A stretch of 64,000 nucleotides of DNA, taken from NCBI RefSeq assembly GCF_001316435.1, contig NZ_JXLL01000001.1, forward strand, positions 248,001-312,000, in the 5' to 3' direction. This document shows positions 15,510 to 26,608 of this stretch, in pieces. A program made the position numbers and the translations under genes. Every line of letters starts with the position of its first letter. Position 1 is the stretch's first letter. Under the pieces are notes generated by a model, which saw only the letters and a list, made by a program, of their open reading frames with translations, was not told where the DNA came from and did no database searches. The DNA comes from Caloranaerobacter sp. TR13 (GTDB lineage Bacteria; Bacillota; Clostridia; Tissierellales; Thermohalobacteraceae).

Positions 15510-15871
15510 TTAATCACCATCCTAATTGCTGCGATAATCATAAAAATGCCAAAAATTTTTCTTAGTATATTTGTAGGAATTTTATTTAGTAATTTTGATC
15601 CTACTACACTACCTAAAATTGACCCGATAACTACAGGTAGTGCTACTTTGTAAACTAACATACCCTGTTTTAAATAAATAAAAGTACTAACTAAGGTAAT
15701 AGGTAAAATTATGAAAATTGCTGTAGCATGAGCTTTATGTTCTTCTATATCTAGTAAAAATACAAGAGATGGCACAATAATAGTACCTCCACCTGATCCA
15801 AATAGGCCATTAATTATTCCAGTTAAAAAACCTACTAGTAAAGACTTATATATTTTTTTATTTAGTAGCAT
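15506..15871 (-). CDS. Half-size TSUP (TauE/SafE) permease, first gene
   Basis: A 121-residue protein, the partner of the preceding entry, with the repeat signature GIINGLFGSGGGTIIVPSLV, a second motif GSVVGSKLLNKIP and about four hydrophobic segments. It is transcribed first, divergently from cysK. GGTGA lies six bases before the ATG. The two halves share the same topology plan but differ clearly in sequence, as expected for an ancient duplication rather than a recent split. Confidence 0.82.
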   Translation of the reverse strand: MLLNKKIYKSLLVGFLTGIINGLFGSGGGTIIVPSLVFLLDIEEHKAHATAIFIILPITLVSTFIYLKQGMLVYKVALPVVIGSILGSVVGSKLLNKIPTNILRKIFGIFMIIAAIRMVIK

Positions 15872-15931
15872 ACTATCACCATAAAAGATATTTTATTTGT
15901 AAATTTTCCTTAAATAAGTTTAATTATTCAC

Positions 15932-15960
15932 TTGACAAAAAATAATATAAAAAATATTAT
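15932..15960 (+). promoter_or_regulatory. Sigma-A promoter of cysK
   Basis: TTGACA (15932-15937), a 17-base spacer and TATTAT (15955-15960) precede cysK. The predicted transcript start is near 15967, giving a leader of about 40 bases. Confidence 0.75.
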
Positions 15961-16007
15961 ATACATATAAACCTATAAGATTACTAGGAAATAAAAGGAG
16001 GGTTATT

Positions 16008-16922
16008 ATGGTTTATAGTAGTATAATAGAAACAGTAGGAAATACTCCTATAGTAAAGTTAAACAGATCAGTTGATGAAAATAGTGCAGATGTATATGTA
16101 AAGCTTGAATACTTTAATCCTGGAAGTAGTGTAAAAGACAGGATTGCTTTGAATATGATTGAACAAGCAGAAAAAGAGGGTAAATTAACTAAGAATTCAG
16201 TTATAATAGAACCGACTAGTGGAAATACAGGCATAGGATTGGCTATGATTGGTGCAGCTAAAGGCTATAAAGTAGTTTTAGTAATGCCGGATACAATGAG
16301 CATAGAGAGAAGAAACTTATTAAAAGCTTATGGTGCTGAATTAGTATTGACTCCTGGTGCAAAGGGTATGAAAGGAGCAATAGAAAAAGCAAAAGAACTT
16401 TTAGAACAAAATGATAATTACTTTATGCCGCAACAATTTGAAAACCCAAGCAATCCGGAAATTCATAGAAGAACAACTGCAAGAGAGATTATAGAACAAA
16501 TGGATGGAGATTTTGATGTATTTGTAGCTGGAGTTGGTACAGGTGGTACTTTAACTGGTGTAGCTCAAGTTCTAAAGCAAGAAATGAAAAATGTAGAAAT
16601 AGTAGCAGTGGAGCCTGAAAAATCACCAGTTTTATCTGGAGGGCAACCTGGACCACATAAAATACAAGGTATAGGAGCAGGTTTTATACCAAAAATATTA
16701 GATAAAGACTTGATAGATAGTATAGAAAAAGTTAGGGATGAAGATGCAATTGATACAATTAGAAAAATAGCTAGAAATGAGGGAATATTGTTAGGTATAT
16801 CATCAGGAGCAGCTATATATGTAGCTTTAAACAAAGCAAAGGAATTAGGAAAAGGTAAAAAAGTAGTAGTAATTGCTCCTGATAACGGAGAAAGGTATTT
16901 AAGTACAGGAATATTTGAGTAA
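16008..16922 (+). CDS. cysK: Cysteine synthase (O-acetylserine sulfhydrylase)
   Basis: A 304-residue PLP enzyme that makes cysteine from O-acetylserine and sulfide in the cytosol. The PLP lysine is K43 in [22 protein letters not shown] is the substrate/cofactor loop; [10 protein letters not shown] binds the PLP phosphate. Length fits the family. AAAGGAGGG precedes ATG 16008. It is transcribed with nadE, whose ribosome-binding site is hidden in a hairpin that begins four bases after the cysK stop. Confidence 0.93.
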   Translation: MVYSSIIETVGNTPIVKLNRSVDENSADVYVKLEYFNPGSSVKDRIALNMIEQAEKEGKLTKNSVIIEPTSGNTGIGLAMIGAAKGYKVVLVMPDTMSIERRNLLKAYGAELVLTPGAKGMKGAIEKAKELLEQNDNYFMPQQFENPSNPEIHRRTTAREIIEQMDGDFDVFVAGVGTGGTLTGVAQVLKQEMKNVEIVAVEPEKSPVLSGGQPGPHKIQGIGAGFIPKILDKDLIDSIEKVRDEDAIDTIRKIARNEGILLGISSGAAIYVALNKAKELGKGKKVVVIAPDNGERYLSTGIFE

Positions 16923-16926
16923 GCTA

Positions 16927-16985
16927 TTTACTATCTCCATTAAATGTGGTATTTTATATTTAAACGCTTAATGGAGGGTAGTAAA
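16927..16985 (+). promoter_or_regulatory. Long hairpin burying the nadE ribosome-binding site
   Basis: TTTACTATCTCCATTAA (16927-16943) pairs with TTAATGGAGGGTAGTAAA (16968-16985): nine and seven Watson-Crick pairs joined by a U-G and one bulged G, with a 24-base loop. The right arm contains the GGAGGG ribosome-binding site and ends immediately before the nadE ATG. No T-run follows, so it is not a terminator. A ribosome ending cysK would cover the left arm and could free the site. Confidence 0.7.
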
Positions 16986-17711
16986 ATGGAAAATGTAGAA
17001 AGAGTATGTGATAATCTAGTAATTTGGTTAAGAGACAAAGTACAAGAAGCGGGATGTAAAGGCTTAGTTGTTGGATTAAGTGGCGGTATTGATTCAGCTG
17101 TAGTAGCTGCCTTAGCTAAAAGAGCTTTTCCCGAGGATTCATTAGGTGTAATAATGCCGTGCCATAGCAACAGCAAAGATGAAGAACATGCTAGATTAGT
17201 AGCAGAAACAATAGGCTTAAAGACAGTTAAAGTTGATTTATCAAAAACATTTGATAATTTAATAGATGAGTTGAAAGATGATGGAGCTAATTTGTTAGCA
17301 GTATCTAATATAAAACCAAGATTAAGAATGACAACCTTATACTATTTTGCACAGAAAAACAAATATTTAGTAGCAGGTACAGGTAATAAGAGTGAATTGA
17401 CTATAGGCTATTTCACTAAATATGGTGATAGTGGGGTAGATTTACTTCCAATTTCAGATTTTGTTAAATTTGAAGTAAAAGAGTTAGCTAAATTCTTAGG
17501 AATTCCTGAAATAATTATAAATAAACCACCTTCAGCAGGTTTATGGGAAAATCAAACAGATGAAAACGAGATGGGATTCAGCTATAAAGAATTAGATTCC
17601 TTTATACTAACAGGTGAAGCAGATCCAAAAGTAAAAGAAAAGATAGTTACAATGAATAAATTAAGTGAGCATAAGAGAAGAATGCCATTGATGTTTAAGA
17701 GAGAAGAGTAA
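16986..17711 (+). CDS. nadE: NH3-dependent NAD+ synthetase
   Basis: A 241-residue adenylating amidotransferase-type enzyme that converts deamido-NAD to NAD with ammonia. The PP-loop motif SGGIDS is at 32-37, and KSELTIGYFTKYGD and PPSAGLWENQTDE are family regions. The short length, without a glutaminase domain, indicates the ammonia-dependent type. I choose ATG 16986 after GGAGGG; the frame start at 16944 lies inside the leader hairpin. It follows cysK by 63 bases. Confidence 0.93.
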   Translation: MENVERVCDNLVIWLRDKVQEAGCKGLVVGLSGGIDSAVVAALAKRAFPEDSLGVIMPCHSNSKDEEHARLVAETIGLKTVKVDLSKTFDNLIDELKDDGANLLAVSNIKPRLRMTTLYYFAQKNKYLVAGTGNKSELTIGYFTKYGDSGVDLLPISDFVKFEVKELAKFLGIPEIIINKPPSAGLWENQTDENEMGFSYKELDSFILTGEADPKVKEKIVTMNKLSEHKRRMPLMFKREE

Positions 17712-17735
17712 AGGCTTTGCCTTTGCTCTTTTTTT
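17706..17735 (+). terminator. Terminator of cysK-nadE
   Basis: GAGTAAAGGC (17706-17715) pairs with GCCTTTGCTC (17719-17728), ten base pairs with one wobble, and a TTTTTTT run follows. The stem overlaps the nadE stop. Confidence 0.85.
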
Positions 17736-17816
17736 ATGGTATATTATTTTCGATAGATTATTCATATATAGTATTGAATTATTTGATTTTTATATATTTT
17801 ATAAGGAGGTTAAATT

Positions 17817-18557
17817 ATGGCAGGACACTCAAAATGGGCTAATATAAAACATAGAAAAGGAAAGCAAGATGCGAAAAGAGCAAAGATTTTTACAAAATTA
17901 ACTAGAGCTATAATAGTAGCAGCTAGAGAGGGAGGAGCAGACCCAGAATATAATACTGCTTTAAAAACTGCTATTGAAAAAGCAAAAGCTGCAAATATGC
18001 CAAATGATAATATAGAGAGAGCAATAAAAAAGGGTGCTGGAGAATTAGATGGTGTTAACTATGAAGAAATAACATATGAAGGGTATGGACCAGGTGGAAT
18101 TGCAGTATTGGTTGAAGTTTTAACTGACAATAGAAATCGTACTGCATCTGACATAAGACATTATTTCAGTAAATTTGGTGGAAATTTAGGATCTACTGGC
18201 TGTGTTTCATTTATGTTTGATAGAAAAGGCGTTTTAATAATTGAAAAAGAAGATGGAATTGACGAAGAAGAGTTAATGATGCAAGCAATAGAAGCTGGAG
18301 CTGAGGATTTTATAACAGAAGAAGAATATTTTGAAATAACAACAAGTCCAGAAGATTTTGCAAACGTGAGAGATTCATTAAAACAAGCAGGATACACATT
18401 CACAACTGCAGAAATTTCTTTTATACCTCAAAATACAAGCAAATTAACTGATGAAGATGATATCAAGAATATGACTAAGCTTATAGATGCTTTAGAAGAT
18501 AATGATGATGTACAAAACGTATATCATAACTGGGAGATGCCAGAGGATTTAGAGTAA
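17817..18557 (+). CDS. YebC/PmpR family protein
   Basis: A 246-residue protein of the YebC/TACO1 family, beginning [27 protein letters not shown] in the usual way. Members were first described as transcription regulators; newer work links YebC to translation of difficult peptide stretches such as polyproline. The conserved middle ([19 protein letters not shown]) and a C-terminal YHNWEMPE-like end are present. AAGGAGG precedes the ATG. It is a monocistron followed by a strong terminator. Confidence 0.92.
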   Translation: MAGHSKWANIKHRKGKQDAKRAKIFTKLTRAIIVAAREGGADPEYNTALKTAIEKAKAANMPNDNIERAIKKGAGELDGVNYEEITYEGYGPGGIAVLVEVLTDNRNRTASDIRHYFSKFGGNLGSTGCVSFMFDRKGVLIIEKEDGIDEEELMMQAIEAGAEDFITEEEYFEITTSPEDFANVRDSLKQAGYTFTTAEISFIPQNTSKLTDEDDIKNMTKLIDALEDNDDVQNVYHNWEMPEDLE

Positions 18558-18568
18558 TTTAGTTTCAT

Positions 18569-18611
18569 AATACACTTCTAAATTCGATTTAGAAGTGTAT
18601 TTTATTTTTTG
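18569..18611 (+). terminator. Terminator of the yebC-like gene
   Basis: A perfect 15-bp stem (AATACACTTCTAAAT, 18569-18583; complement at 18587-18601) with a TCG loop is followed by TTATTTTTT. Confidence 0.85.
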
Positions 18612-18662
18612 AAAAATATTTAGGTGATTTTAACAATATGTTAAATTAAGTTATTTTACCTA

Positions 18663-18691
18663 TTGACTTATTAGTAATTCTAAAGTAGGAT
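18663..18691 (+). promoter_or_regulatory. Likely sigma-A promoter before the unknown gene at 18840
   Basis: TTGACT (18663-18668), a 17-base spacer and TAGGAT (18686-18691). The predicted leader is about 140 bases and carries a hairpin (GGTTTA at 18763-18768 with TAAACC at 18794-18799, TGCA also pairing inside) followed by CCTTTTTTA, which could be an attenuator. Confidence 0.5.
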
Positions 18692-18839
18692 AGATAGAGT
18701 CTACTATTATTCAAAGATTAAATAAAAAAACTTTAATGTAAATAATAAAGTAATTAAAACTTGGTTTATGCAAAGAAAAAAGTTATGCATGTTTAAACCT
18801 CCTTTTTTATGGTAATAATTGCTAGATGGAGGGATATCT

Positions 18840-19574
18840 ATGTCAACTGCGCCCAAAAAGCTATGGGATATATATGAAGGACTTAAAAATCAATTTTTAT
18901 TTCATAATGATATTAATTCAATTTATATCCTACTAGCTTTATATGATTTAGAAGAAAATATAAGTAATATACGCCCTAAATATACATGCACAAAAAGTAT
19001 TAAAAGGCGTATTAAATATATATTGAAAAATAGGACAAACAGAGAATTAATAGCTCGAAACATAAGCGTATTAATTCATGAAGATATAAATAGATTAGAA
19101 TTATGTTTTTATTTAGAAGGTTATAAGTACGGCTATAATAATAAAAAGTGGGTAGATAGATTAGAGAAGAAAGCTATAGAATTACATGGACTTGAAGGGC
19201 TTTATAATAATAATTATCTATTTCACTATGATTTTAGTAATCTTGAGATAGCAGAGATTAGAAGAGCTTTAAGAAGAGAAATTGATAGCAAAGAGAAGAA
19301 AGATAGACAAATTGAAGGTTTAGTTTACACATTTTGCAACAAAATTATAAAAAAGAAGATAAAGAATTTAGATAGATATGTTGATAAGCAGCTAAAAATA
19401 GATTTTAATCCCTATAATTATAGTATTAAGGAAGAGGATTATAAACTAAAGGAAGAAGAACAGGATAAAATTTATCATTCTGTTGTAAGTGTTATTATAA
19501 AAAACGTAAAAGATATATATAAAGATGCAAGTTGGTATGCTATCAATGATAGAGTCTTAAAAAGGTATATTTAA
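18840..19574 (+). CDS. Hypothetical protein, unknown function
   Basis: A 244-residue soluble protein that I do not recognise. It starts at ATG 18840, nine bases after GGAGG; TTG 18819 precedes the ribosome-binding site and is rejected. The sequence is Lys, Glu, Tyr and Ile rich, predicted mostly helical, with no membrane segment or signal peptide. A basic cluster (CTKSIKRRIKYILKNR) is near residues 56-71. It lies between yebC and a bofC-like gene, 68 bases before the latter. Confidence 0.75.
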   Translation: MSTAPKKLWDIYEGLKNQFLFHNDINSIYILLALYDLEENISNIRPKYTCTKSIKRRIKYILKNRTNRELIARNISVLIHEDINRLELCFYLEGYKYGYNNKKWVDRLEKKAIELHGLEGLYNNNYLFHYDFSNLEIAEIRRALRREIDSKEKKDRQIEGLVYTFCNKIIKKKIKNLDRYVDKQLKIDFNPYNYSIKEEDYKLKEEEQDKIYHSVVSVIIKNVKDIYKDASWYAINDRVLKRYI

Positions 19575-19642
19575 TATATTTTGAATGTATAGAAATTGGT
19601 AATTTGGAAAAAATATTCCTCAAGAGATTGGGAGGGATATTT

Positions 19643-20251
19643 ATGAAAAAAATTTCAAAAGTTGCATTTGTAACTTTTGCATTTTCACTGCTTTTAATAA
19701 GTTTTATATATGGATATAATGTCGGGAATAAGAAAGCTATTAAGAAACCTCAAAAGGAATTAACGATTAAAGGTACAGAGAATAATATTGTTGACTATAA
19801 AGACGATAGTAATGTTGAAAGTGTAGAGAAAGAAGAAAAGATTATTGGACCTAATACTGTTATTGAATATATAAATTATTATAAAAAATGCAATGATACT
19901 TTAACACAAATAGTAGAACCAGAAAAAGCAATAATAAATTTAAATGAAGAAGATTATAAGAAGTATTTAGAAACAGATCATCCAAATTGGCAATTATTGT
20001 CTTTTTCAAACGAAAAAGTCATAGTTAAGAGAGAATTAGATAGATATTGTCCAAATCATTACATAATAAGCGTTAAAGACAATAAGATTGCTATATTCAA
20101 GTTCAATGATATGGGTGAAAAAGTATTAGTTGAAATAATAAACAAATCTGTATCAACTTTAAAAGAAATAGATCAGAAAAGATTAAAAAAAGGTATAGTA
20201 GTAGATTCGGAAGAAGAAATAGGGGACATTATAGAAAATTTTATAAGCTAA
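19643..20251 (+). CDS. BofC C-terminal-domain protein
   Basis: A 202-residue protein with a signal anchor (about 5-25) and an extracytoplasmic region. The C-terminal third (LLSFSNEKVIVKRELDRYCPNHYIISVKD) resembles the BofC C-terminal domain. In B. subtilis, BofC restrains SpoIVB signalling of sigma K and its gene lies beside ruvAB, as here (ruvCAB follow). The N-terminal part is not convincingly BofC-like. GGGAGGG precedes ATG 19643; TTG 19604 is rejected. Confidence 0.75.
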   Translation: MKKISKVAFVTFAFSLLLISFIYGYNVGNKKAIKKPQKELTIKGTENNIVDYKDDSNVESVEKEEKIIGPNTVIEYINYYKKCNDTLTQIVEPEKAIINLNEEDYKKYLETDHPNWQLLSFSNEKVIVKRELDRYCPNHYIISVKDNKIAIFKFNDMGEKVLVEIINKSVSTLKEIDQKRLKKGIVVDSEEEIGDIIENFIS

Positions 20252-20287
20252 AAGCTAGGATAATGTTAATACCTAGCTTTTTTGTTT
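20250..20287 (+). terminator. Terminator of the bofC-like gene
   Basis: AAAAGCTAGG (20250-20259) pairs with CCTAGCTTTT (20272-20281), ten perfect pairs, followed by TT-G-TTTT. The stem includes the stop codon. Confidence 0.82.
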
Positions 20288-20381
20288 TAATTAATTATGA
20301 TAAAATACTTATATACCATATTTACTTAGTGTGGATTTTAAAGTATAATACGAATATATGTTTGCATAGGGAGATGATTTA

Positions 20382-20876
20382 ATGATTATAGTAGGAATAG
20401 ATCCAGGAATTGCGATAGTAGGTTATGGTGTTATTGAAAAAAAGGGAAATAAACTTAAAGCTATAAAATATGGAGCTATAACAACTGAACCAAATATTTC
20501 ATTACCTTACAGATTAAAAGTTGTTTATGACGAGTTAACAAAAATACTTTTAGAATACAAGCCAGATGCGTTTGCTATAGAAGAACTTTTTTTTAATAAA
20601 AATGTAAAGACTGCTATTACTATAGGACAAGCTAGAGGGGTTGAAATATTAGCAGCTGTTAATTGTGGAATAGATATTTATGAGTATACTCCACTTCAAG
20701 TTAAGCAAGGTGTTGTAGGTTATGGTAGAGCACAAAAAAAGCAAGTTCAAGAAATGGTAAAACTATTATTAAATCTAAATGAAATTCCAAAACCTGATGA
20801 TGTTGCAGATGCTTTAGCTGTTGCAATATGTCATGCACATTCAGGTAGATTCAAAGATTTATTTAAGATTAGATAA
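20382..20876 (+). CDS. ruvC: Holliday junction resolvase RuvC
   Basis: A 164-residue endonuclease that cuts Holliday junctions in recombinational repair with RuvAB. The first catalytic Asp is in [13 protein letters not shown] (D7), the Glu in AIEELFF, and the C-terminal [15 protein letters not shown] carries the remaining acidic residues. GGGAGATGATTTA precedes the ATG. It is the first gene of a tight ruvC-ruvA-ruvB run. Confidence 0.95.
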   Translation: MIIVGIDPGIAIVGYGVIEKKGNKLKAIKYGAITTEPNISLPYRLKVVYDELTKILLEYKPDAFAIEELFFNKNVKTAITIGQARGVEILAAVNCGIDIYEYTPLQVKQGVVGYGRAQKKQVQEMVKLLLNLNEIPKPDDVADALAVAICHAHSGRFKDLFKIR

Positions 20877-20891
20877 AATAGGAGGAATTTG

Positions 20892-21476
20892 ATGTTCAGT
20901 TATATAATTGGTGATATAAGCGAGATAGGTGAAGATTACATAGTGATAGATAATCATGGAATTGGATATTTTATCAATACATCAAAAAATACAATTTGTA
21001 ATTTAAAAGATAAATTAAAAGGTATAAAGGTTCATACACACTTTCATGTAAGAGAAGATGGCATTAGTATATACGGATTCATTAGTAAAGAAGAATTAGA
21101 AATGTTTAAATTATTATTACTAGTATCTAAGATAGGTCCTAAAGTAGCTCTTGGTATACTTTCATCGTTAACACCAGATAGCATTAAACAAGCAATATTA
21201 AATGAAGATATAAAATTACTTTCAACAGCTCAAGGAATAGGTTTAAAGACAGGTAAAAGAATTGTTTTAGAATTAAAAGATAAAATAAAAGATGATATAT
21301 TTACAGAAATAAGTATTTTTAAAACTGACTCATTTGTTGATGAAGCTGTTGGAGCATTGATTTCTTTAGGATATAGTAGATCCGAAATAAATAATGTTTT
21401 ATCAAAAACTGATACATCAGGTTTGAAAACGGAAGAAATAATTAAGATTGCCCTAAAGAAATTGTCAACTAAGTAG
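20892..21476 (+). CDS. ruvA: Holliday junction DNA helicase subunit RuvA
   Basis: A 194-residue protein that binds four-way junctions and loads RuvB. It has the N-terminal OB domain ([14 protein letters not shown]), the helix-hairpin-helix region ([14 protein letters not shown] with [17 protein letters not shown]) and the C-terminal domain III ([11 protein letters not shown]). ATG 20892 after GGAGGAATTTG is preferred to TTG 20889. Fifteen bases separate it from ruvC. Confidence 0.95.
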   Translation: MFSYIIGDISEIGEDYIVIDNHGIGYFINTSKNTICNLKDKLKGIKVHTHFHVREDGISIYGFISKEELEMFKLLLLVSKIGPKVALGILSSLTPDSIKQAILNEDIKLLSTAQGIGLKTGKRIVLELKDKIKDDIFTEISIFKTDSFVDEAVGALISLGYSRSEINNVLSKTDTSGLKTEEIIKIALKKLSTK

Positions 21477-21489
21477 GGAGGAAGAATAT

Positions 21490-22509
21490 ATGAGTAGTAT
21501 AACTGAAGAAAGTAGGATAATTACAAGTAATTTGAAGTATGAGGACTATGAGATAGAAAACACATTAAGACCGAGAAAAATCGAGGATTATATAGGACAA
21601 AGTAAAGTAAAAGAAAAGCTTAAAATATTTATTGAAGCAGCTAAGAAGCGAAATGAGTCATTAGATCATGTTTTGCTTTATGGACCACCTGGTCTTGGAA
21701 AGACAACATTGGCTAATATTATAGCAAATGAAATGGGAGTTAATATAAAAATCACATCAGGACCAGCTATAGAAAGGCAGGGTGACCTTGCTGCGATACT
21801 AACTAATTTAGAAGAAAATGACGTTCTTTTTATAGATGAGATACACAGATTAAATAGAAATGTTGAAGAAATTCTCTATCCAGCAATGGAAGATTATGTA
21901 TTAGATATAGTTATAGGAAAAGGTCCTAGTGCTAAGTCAATAAGACTCGATTTATCTAAATTTACTCTTATAGGAGCTACAACAAGAGCAGGTTTGTTAA
22001 CATCTCCACTAAGAGATAGATTCGGAGTAATTTGTAAATTGGATTTTTATGACGTAGAAAATCTTAAAAAAATAATAATAAGGTCAGCATATATTTTAGG
22101 TGTAAAAATTGATGATGATGGTGCAAATGAGATAGCAAAGCGTTCAAGAGGAACACCTCGTATTGCAAATAGACTTCTTAAAAGAGTTAGAGATTATGCA
22201 CAAGTTGTAGAAGATGGAATTATCACAAAAAGTGTAGCTCAAAAAGCTTTAGAATTGTTAGAAGTAGATGAAATGGGATTAGATAACGTAGACAAAAAAC
22301 TATTATATACAATAATATATAAATTTAATGGAGGGCCTGTAGGGCTTGATACATTAGCAGCTTCTACAGGAGAAGAAAGCAATACTATAGAAGATGTTTA
22401 TGAACCATATTTACTTCAGCTGGGATTTATTAATAGAACGCCTAGAGGTAGGATTGTAACTAAGAAATGTTTAGATTATTTTAAAATTAAAATAGATGAG
22501 TTGGGGTGA
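21490..22509 (+). CDS. ruvB: Holliday junction branch migration ATPase RuvB
   Basis: A 339-residue AAA+ motor. Walker A is GPPGLGKTT, Walker B is LFIDEIHR, sensor 1 is LIGATTRAG, the arginine finger region is SPLRDRFG, and a winged-helix domain closes the protein ([13 protein letters not shown]). AGGGAGGAAG precedes the ATG. It is transcribed with ruvC and ruvA. Confidence 0.96.
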   Translation: MSSITEESRIITSNLKYEDYEIENTLRPRKIEDYIGQSKVKEKLKIFIEAAKKRNESLDHVLLYGPPGLGKTTLANIIANEMGVNIKITSGPAIERQGDLAAILTNLEENDVLFIDEIHRLNRNVEEILYPAMEDYVLDIVIGKGPSAKSIRLDLSKFTLIGATTRAGLLTSPLRDRFGVICKLDFYDVENLKKIIIRSAYILGVKIDDDGANEIAKRSRGTPRIANRLLKRVRDYAQVVEDGIITKSVAQKALELLEVDEMGLDNVDKKLLYTIIYKFNGGPVGLDTLAASTGEESNTIEDVYEPYLLQLGFINRTPRGRIVTKKCLDYFKIKIDELG

Positions 22510-22514
22510 AATAA

Positions 22515-22730
22515 ATGGAATCATTAGGTAGGCTTCTTGTAGTAATTGGCCTTATCTTCATTATTTTAGGTGGATTTTTAATTATATTTCAAAAAGTAGG
22601 GTTAGGAAAGCTACCTGGTGACATTGTGTATCAAAAAGGTAATTTTACTTTTGTTTTTCCTATAGTTACAAGTATTGTTTTAAGTATAATTCTATCAATA
22701 ATTATAAATATTATTTCAAGACTAAAGTAA
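22515..22730 (+). CDS. DUF2905 small membrane protein
   Basis: A 71-residue protein with two membrane segments (about 5-26 and 46-68) joined by VGLGKLPGDIVYQKGNFTFVFPI, the DUF2905 signature. The function of the family is unknown. It begins six bases after the ruvB stop; ruvB's last codons (GGGGTGA) provide its ribosome-binding site, so translation is probably coupled. Confidence 0.85.
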   Translation: MESLGRLLVVIGLIFIILGGFLIIFQKVGLGKLPGDIVYQKGNFTFVFPIVTSIVLSIILSIIINIISRLK

Positions 22731-22759
22731 GAATACGATAAAGTTTAAGGGGTGAAATT

Positions 22760-24382
22760 TTGAATGTAAAAAGAGTTTTAATAATTATTTTAACAGTAAT
22801 GTTAGCTCAATTTGTTTCTATAAATGTTTTAGGGGACGAAAATTATAAAGAATATATAAGAGTGGGCCTTAAAAATCCAATGGTATTTGAAGATCAAGCT
22901 GTTATTAGCACTAAAAATGGGTTTTCTATTGGTACTATAGATAGTAACTATAATGAAATATTAAAAACCGATGCAAAAAGTCTATTTATTAGATTAGATG
23001 ATTTTTATAAAATCGAAGGCGATGCTTTAAAACTAGTTAATGAAAACGAACAGTCAGATTATGGTTCATATCACTTGGAAATACAAGGAGAATATACTGT
23101 ATATAATGATATAAAAGTTGAAATTAATAAATTGAAAAATTCTGGGGTTAATGCATATCCGTATTATGATGGAAAGTTTAGAATTTGGCTAGGATTTTAT
23201 AAAACTTATGAAGAGGCATCAAAAGAGGCAGGAATATTATCAGAAAAACTTGGTAAACAAATTAATATAATAGATAAGACTAAAACTAGAATTATAATTG
23301 AGGATGCTGAAGGAAATATTTTATTGGTATTAAACTCAGATACAAAGATTTATATCAAAGAGAACGTAGTTGAAGTGAATGAAAGCATAATAGCTATAAA
23401 TGGAAGTAATTATAGAGATTATTTGACTTTAAACAGAGTAGATAAAGAGCTTATAATTATAAACTATCTTCCACTAGAACATTATTTATATGGTGTAGTG
23501 CCTAGAGAGATGTCTGTAAATTGGCCTCTTGAGGCATTAAAAGCACAAGCAGTAGCAGCTAGAAATTATGCGTTAGTTAATTTAAAAAAGCATGAGGATT
23601 TAGGCTATGATTTGTGTGATACACAAAATTGTCAAGTATATGCAGGCTATGATTGGGAGAGCCTAAAAAGTAATAGAGCTGTTGATGAAACCTATGGAAA
23701 AGTTCTAAAATATAATGGAAAGTTAGTAAATGCATATTTCCATTCTACTAATGGTGGACATACTGAAAATAGTGAAAATGTTTGGGGATATAAAATTCCT
23801 TATTTACGAGGAGTAAAAGACGATTTTTCTATAGATTCACCAAATTATAGTTGGCAGTTAGTTTTAAATAGAAAAGAGGTAAAAGAAAAACTTGAAGCAA
23901 ACGGTATAAATATTGGAGATATTTATTCTATTGAACCTTTGGCTTTTTCTGAATATGGAAGAGTGTTAGAATTAAAAATCGAAGGAACTAATGGAGTAGA
24001 AATTCTAAAAAAAGAAAAAAGCAGAAAAATATTTGGGTATAGTTCATTGAAAAGCACTTGGTTTAATGTAAAATCAGATGCAGATGTGTACGTTGTTACT
24101 GGCACTGATTTTGAACCAATTAAAACAACTTTAAATAAAGTTCATGTTATTTCAGCAAATGGTTCAATTACTAGTACTAAAGATATGTATTCTCAAGTGA
24201 GAATAACAAATGGGGAAGAAACTAATATAATGCCTGTAATACCTAATGTATATATTTTTGAAGGTAGAGGATGGGGGCATGGACTTGGTATGAGCCAATG
24301 GGGTGCTAAGAAAATGGCTGAATTAGGATATAATTATAAACAAATACTAGAGTATTATTATACTGGAGCAAAAGTTGAGTAA
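22760..24382 (+). CDS. SpoIID/LytB domain protein
   Basis: A 540-residue secreted protein with a signal peptide (about 1-24), an N-terminal region with a SPOR-like stretch (YTVYNDIKVEINKLKNSGVNAY), and a SpoIID/LytB domain from about 235 (LEHYLYGVVPREMSVNWPLEALKAQAVAARNYA; ST.GG.T; GWGHGLGMSQWGA at about 504-516). SpoIID itself is a lytic transglycosylase needed for engulfment; this relative between ruvB and queA may be a paralogue with a vegetative or sporulation role. TTG 22760 follows GGGGTGA. Confidence 0.87.
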   Translation: MNVKRVLIIILTVMLAQFVSINVLGDENYKEYIRVGLKNPMVFEDQAVISTKNGFSIGTIDSNYNEILKTDAKSLFIRLDDFYKIEGDALKLVNENEQSDYGSYHLEIQGEYTVYNDIKVEINKLKNSGVNAYPYYDGKFRIWLGFYKTYEEASKEAGILSEKLGKQINIIDKTKTRIIIEDAEGNILLVLNSDTKIYIKENVVEVNESIIAINGSNYRDYLTLNRVDKELIIINYLPLEHYLYGVVPREMSVNWPLEALKAQAVAARNYALVNLKKHEDLGYDLCDTQNCQVYAGYDWESLKSNRAVDETYGKVLKYNGKLVNAYFHSTNGGHTENSENVWGYKIPYLRGVKDDFSIDSPNYSWQLVLNRKEVKEKLEANGINIGDIYSIEPLAFSEYGRVLELKIEGTNGVEILKKEKSRKIFGYSSLKSTWFNVKSDADVYVVTGTDFEPIKTTLNKVHVISANGSITSTKDMYSQVRITNGEETNIMPVIPNVYIFEGRGWGHGLGMSQWGAKKMAELGYNYKQILEYYYTGAKVE

Positions 24383-24395
24383 AGGATGTGGTTAA

Positions 24396-25421
24396 ATGAG
24401 AAGACAAGATTTTTACTTTGATTTACCAGAAGAACTTATTGCGCAATGTCCAATAGAAAAAAGAGATAGCTCAAGACTGATGATTTTAGATAAAAAAACG
24501 GGAGCTATTGAACATAAAGAATTTAAAGATATAATTGACTATTTAAATGAGGGTGATTGTTTAGTATTAAATGATACAAGAGTGATACCTGCAAGACTTT
24601 TTGGGCAAAAAGAGAAAACAGGTGGTAAGATAGAATTCCTACTATTAAGTCGAATTGAAAAAGATAAATGGGAAGTATTAGTTAAACCAGGCAAAAGAGC
24701 GAAGGTAGGAACTACATTTGTTTTTGGTGATGGGATTTTAAAAGCAGATGTATTAGATATTGGTGAAGAAGGTATTAGAATAGTTGAGTTCAAATATGAT
24801 GGAATTTTTGAAGAAGTACTAGATAGGTTAGGAGAAGTTCCATTACCACCATATATAAAAGAAAAATTAGAAGACAAAGAAAGATATCAAACAGTATATT
24901 CAAAAAAAGAGGGCTCAGCAGCTGCTCCAACTGCTGGACTTCATTTTACAGAAGAACTACTAGAAAGAATTAAGGAAAAAGGAGTAGAAATTGTATATAT
25001 AACTCTTCATGTAGGACTTGGGACTTTTAGACCTGTTAAAGTTGATAAGTTAGATGAGCATAAAATGCATTCTGAGTTTTTTGAAGTTAGTGAAGAAGCA
25101 GCAAATAAAATAAATGAAATTAAGAAAAAGGGTGGAAAAATAATAGCTGTAGGAACAACAACAACTAGAACATTAGAGTCAACAAGTAATAATGAAGGAT
25201 TTGTTGTACCTAAAAAAGGATGGACAGATATATTTATCTATCCAGGTTATAAGTTTAAAGTTATTGATAGGCTTATTACAAATTTTCATTTACCTGAATC
25301 TACATTGATTATGTTAGTTAGTGCATTAGCAGGCAAAGAAAATGTTTTAAGAGCTTATAATATTGCTGTCAAAGAAAAATATAGATTTTTTAGTTTTGGA
25401 GATGCTATGTTAATAAAATAA
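24396..25421 (+). CDS. queA: S-adenosylmethionine:tRNA ribosyltransferase-isomerase QueA
   Basis: A 341-residue enzyme that transfers and isomerises the ribosyl group of SAM onto 7-aminomethyl-7-deazaguanine in tRNA, producing epoxyqueuosine. Family stretches are [48 protein letters not shown] and [25 protein letters not shown] precedes the ATG. It is followed 16 bases later by tgt; queDEC lies about 36 kb away in the same window. Confidence 0.95.
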   Translation: MRRQDFYFDLPEELIAQCPIEKRDSSRLMILDKKTGAIEHKEFKDIIDYLNEGDCLVLNDTRVIPARLFGQKEKTGGKIEFLLLSRIEKDKWEVLVKPGKRAKVGTTFVFGDGILKADVLDIGEEGIRIVEFKYDGIFEEVLDRLGEVPLPPYIKEKLEDKERYQTVYSKKEGSAAAPTAGLHFTEELLERIKEKGVEIVYITLHVGLGTFRPVKVDKLDEHKMHSEFFEVSEEAANKINEIKKKGGKIIAVGTTTTRTLESTSNNEGFVVPKKGWTDIFIYPGYKFKVIDRLITNFHLPESTLIMLVSALAGKENVLRAYNIAVKEKYRFFSFGDAMLIK

Positions 25422-25425
25422 GTGA

Positions 25426-26556
<1,131 letters not shown>

Positions 26557-26608
26557 AGGAATTTAAATTGCAATATAGAATATATAAATTAAGGAAGGGG
26601 GGAATGGT

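Noticed and set aside
15159-15871. Frameshifted single TSUP gene
   Set aside because: Each half has its own start, stop and complete hydrophobic pattern, and the ATGA overlap is a normal gene junction.
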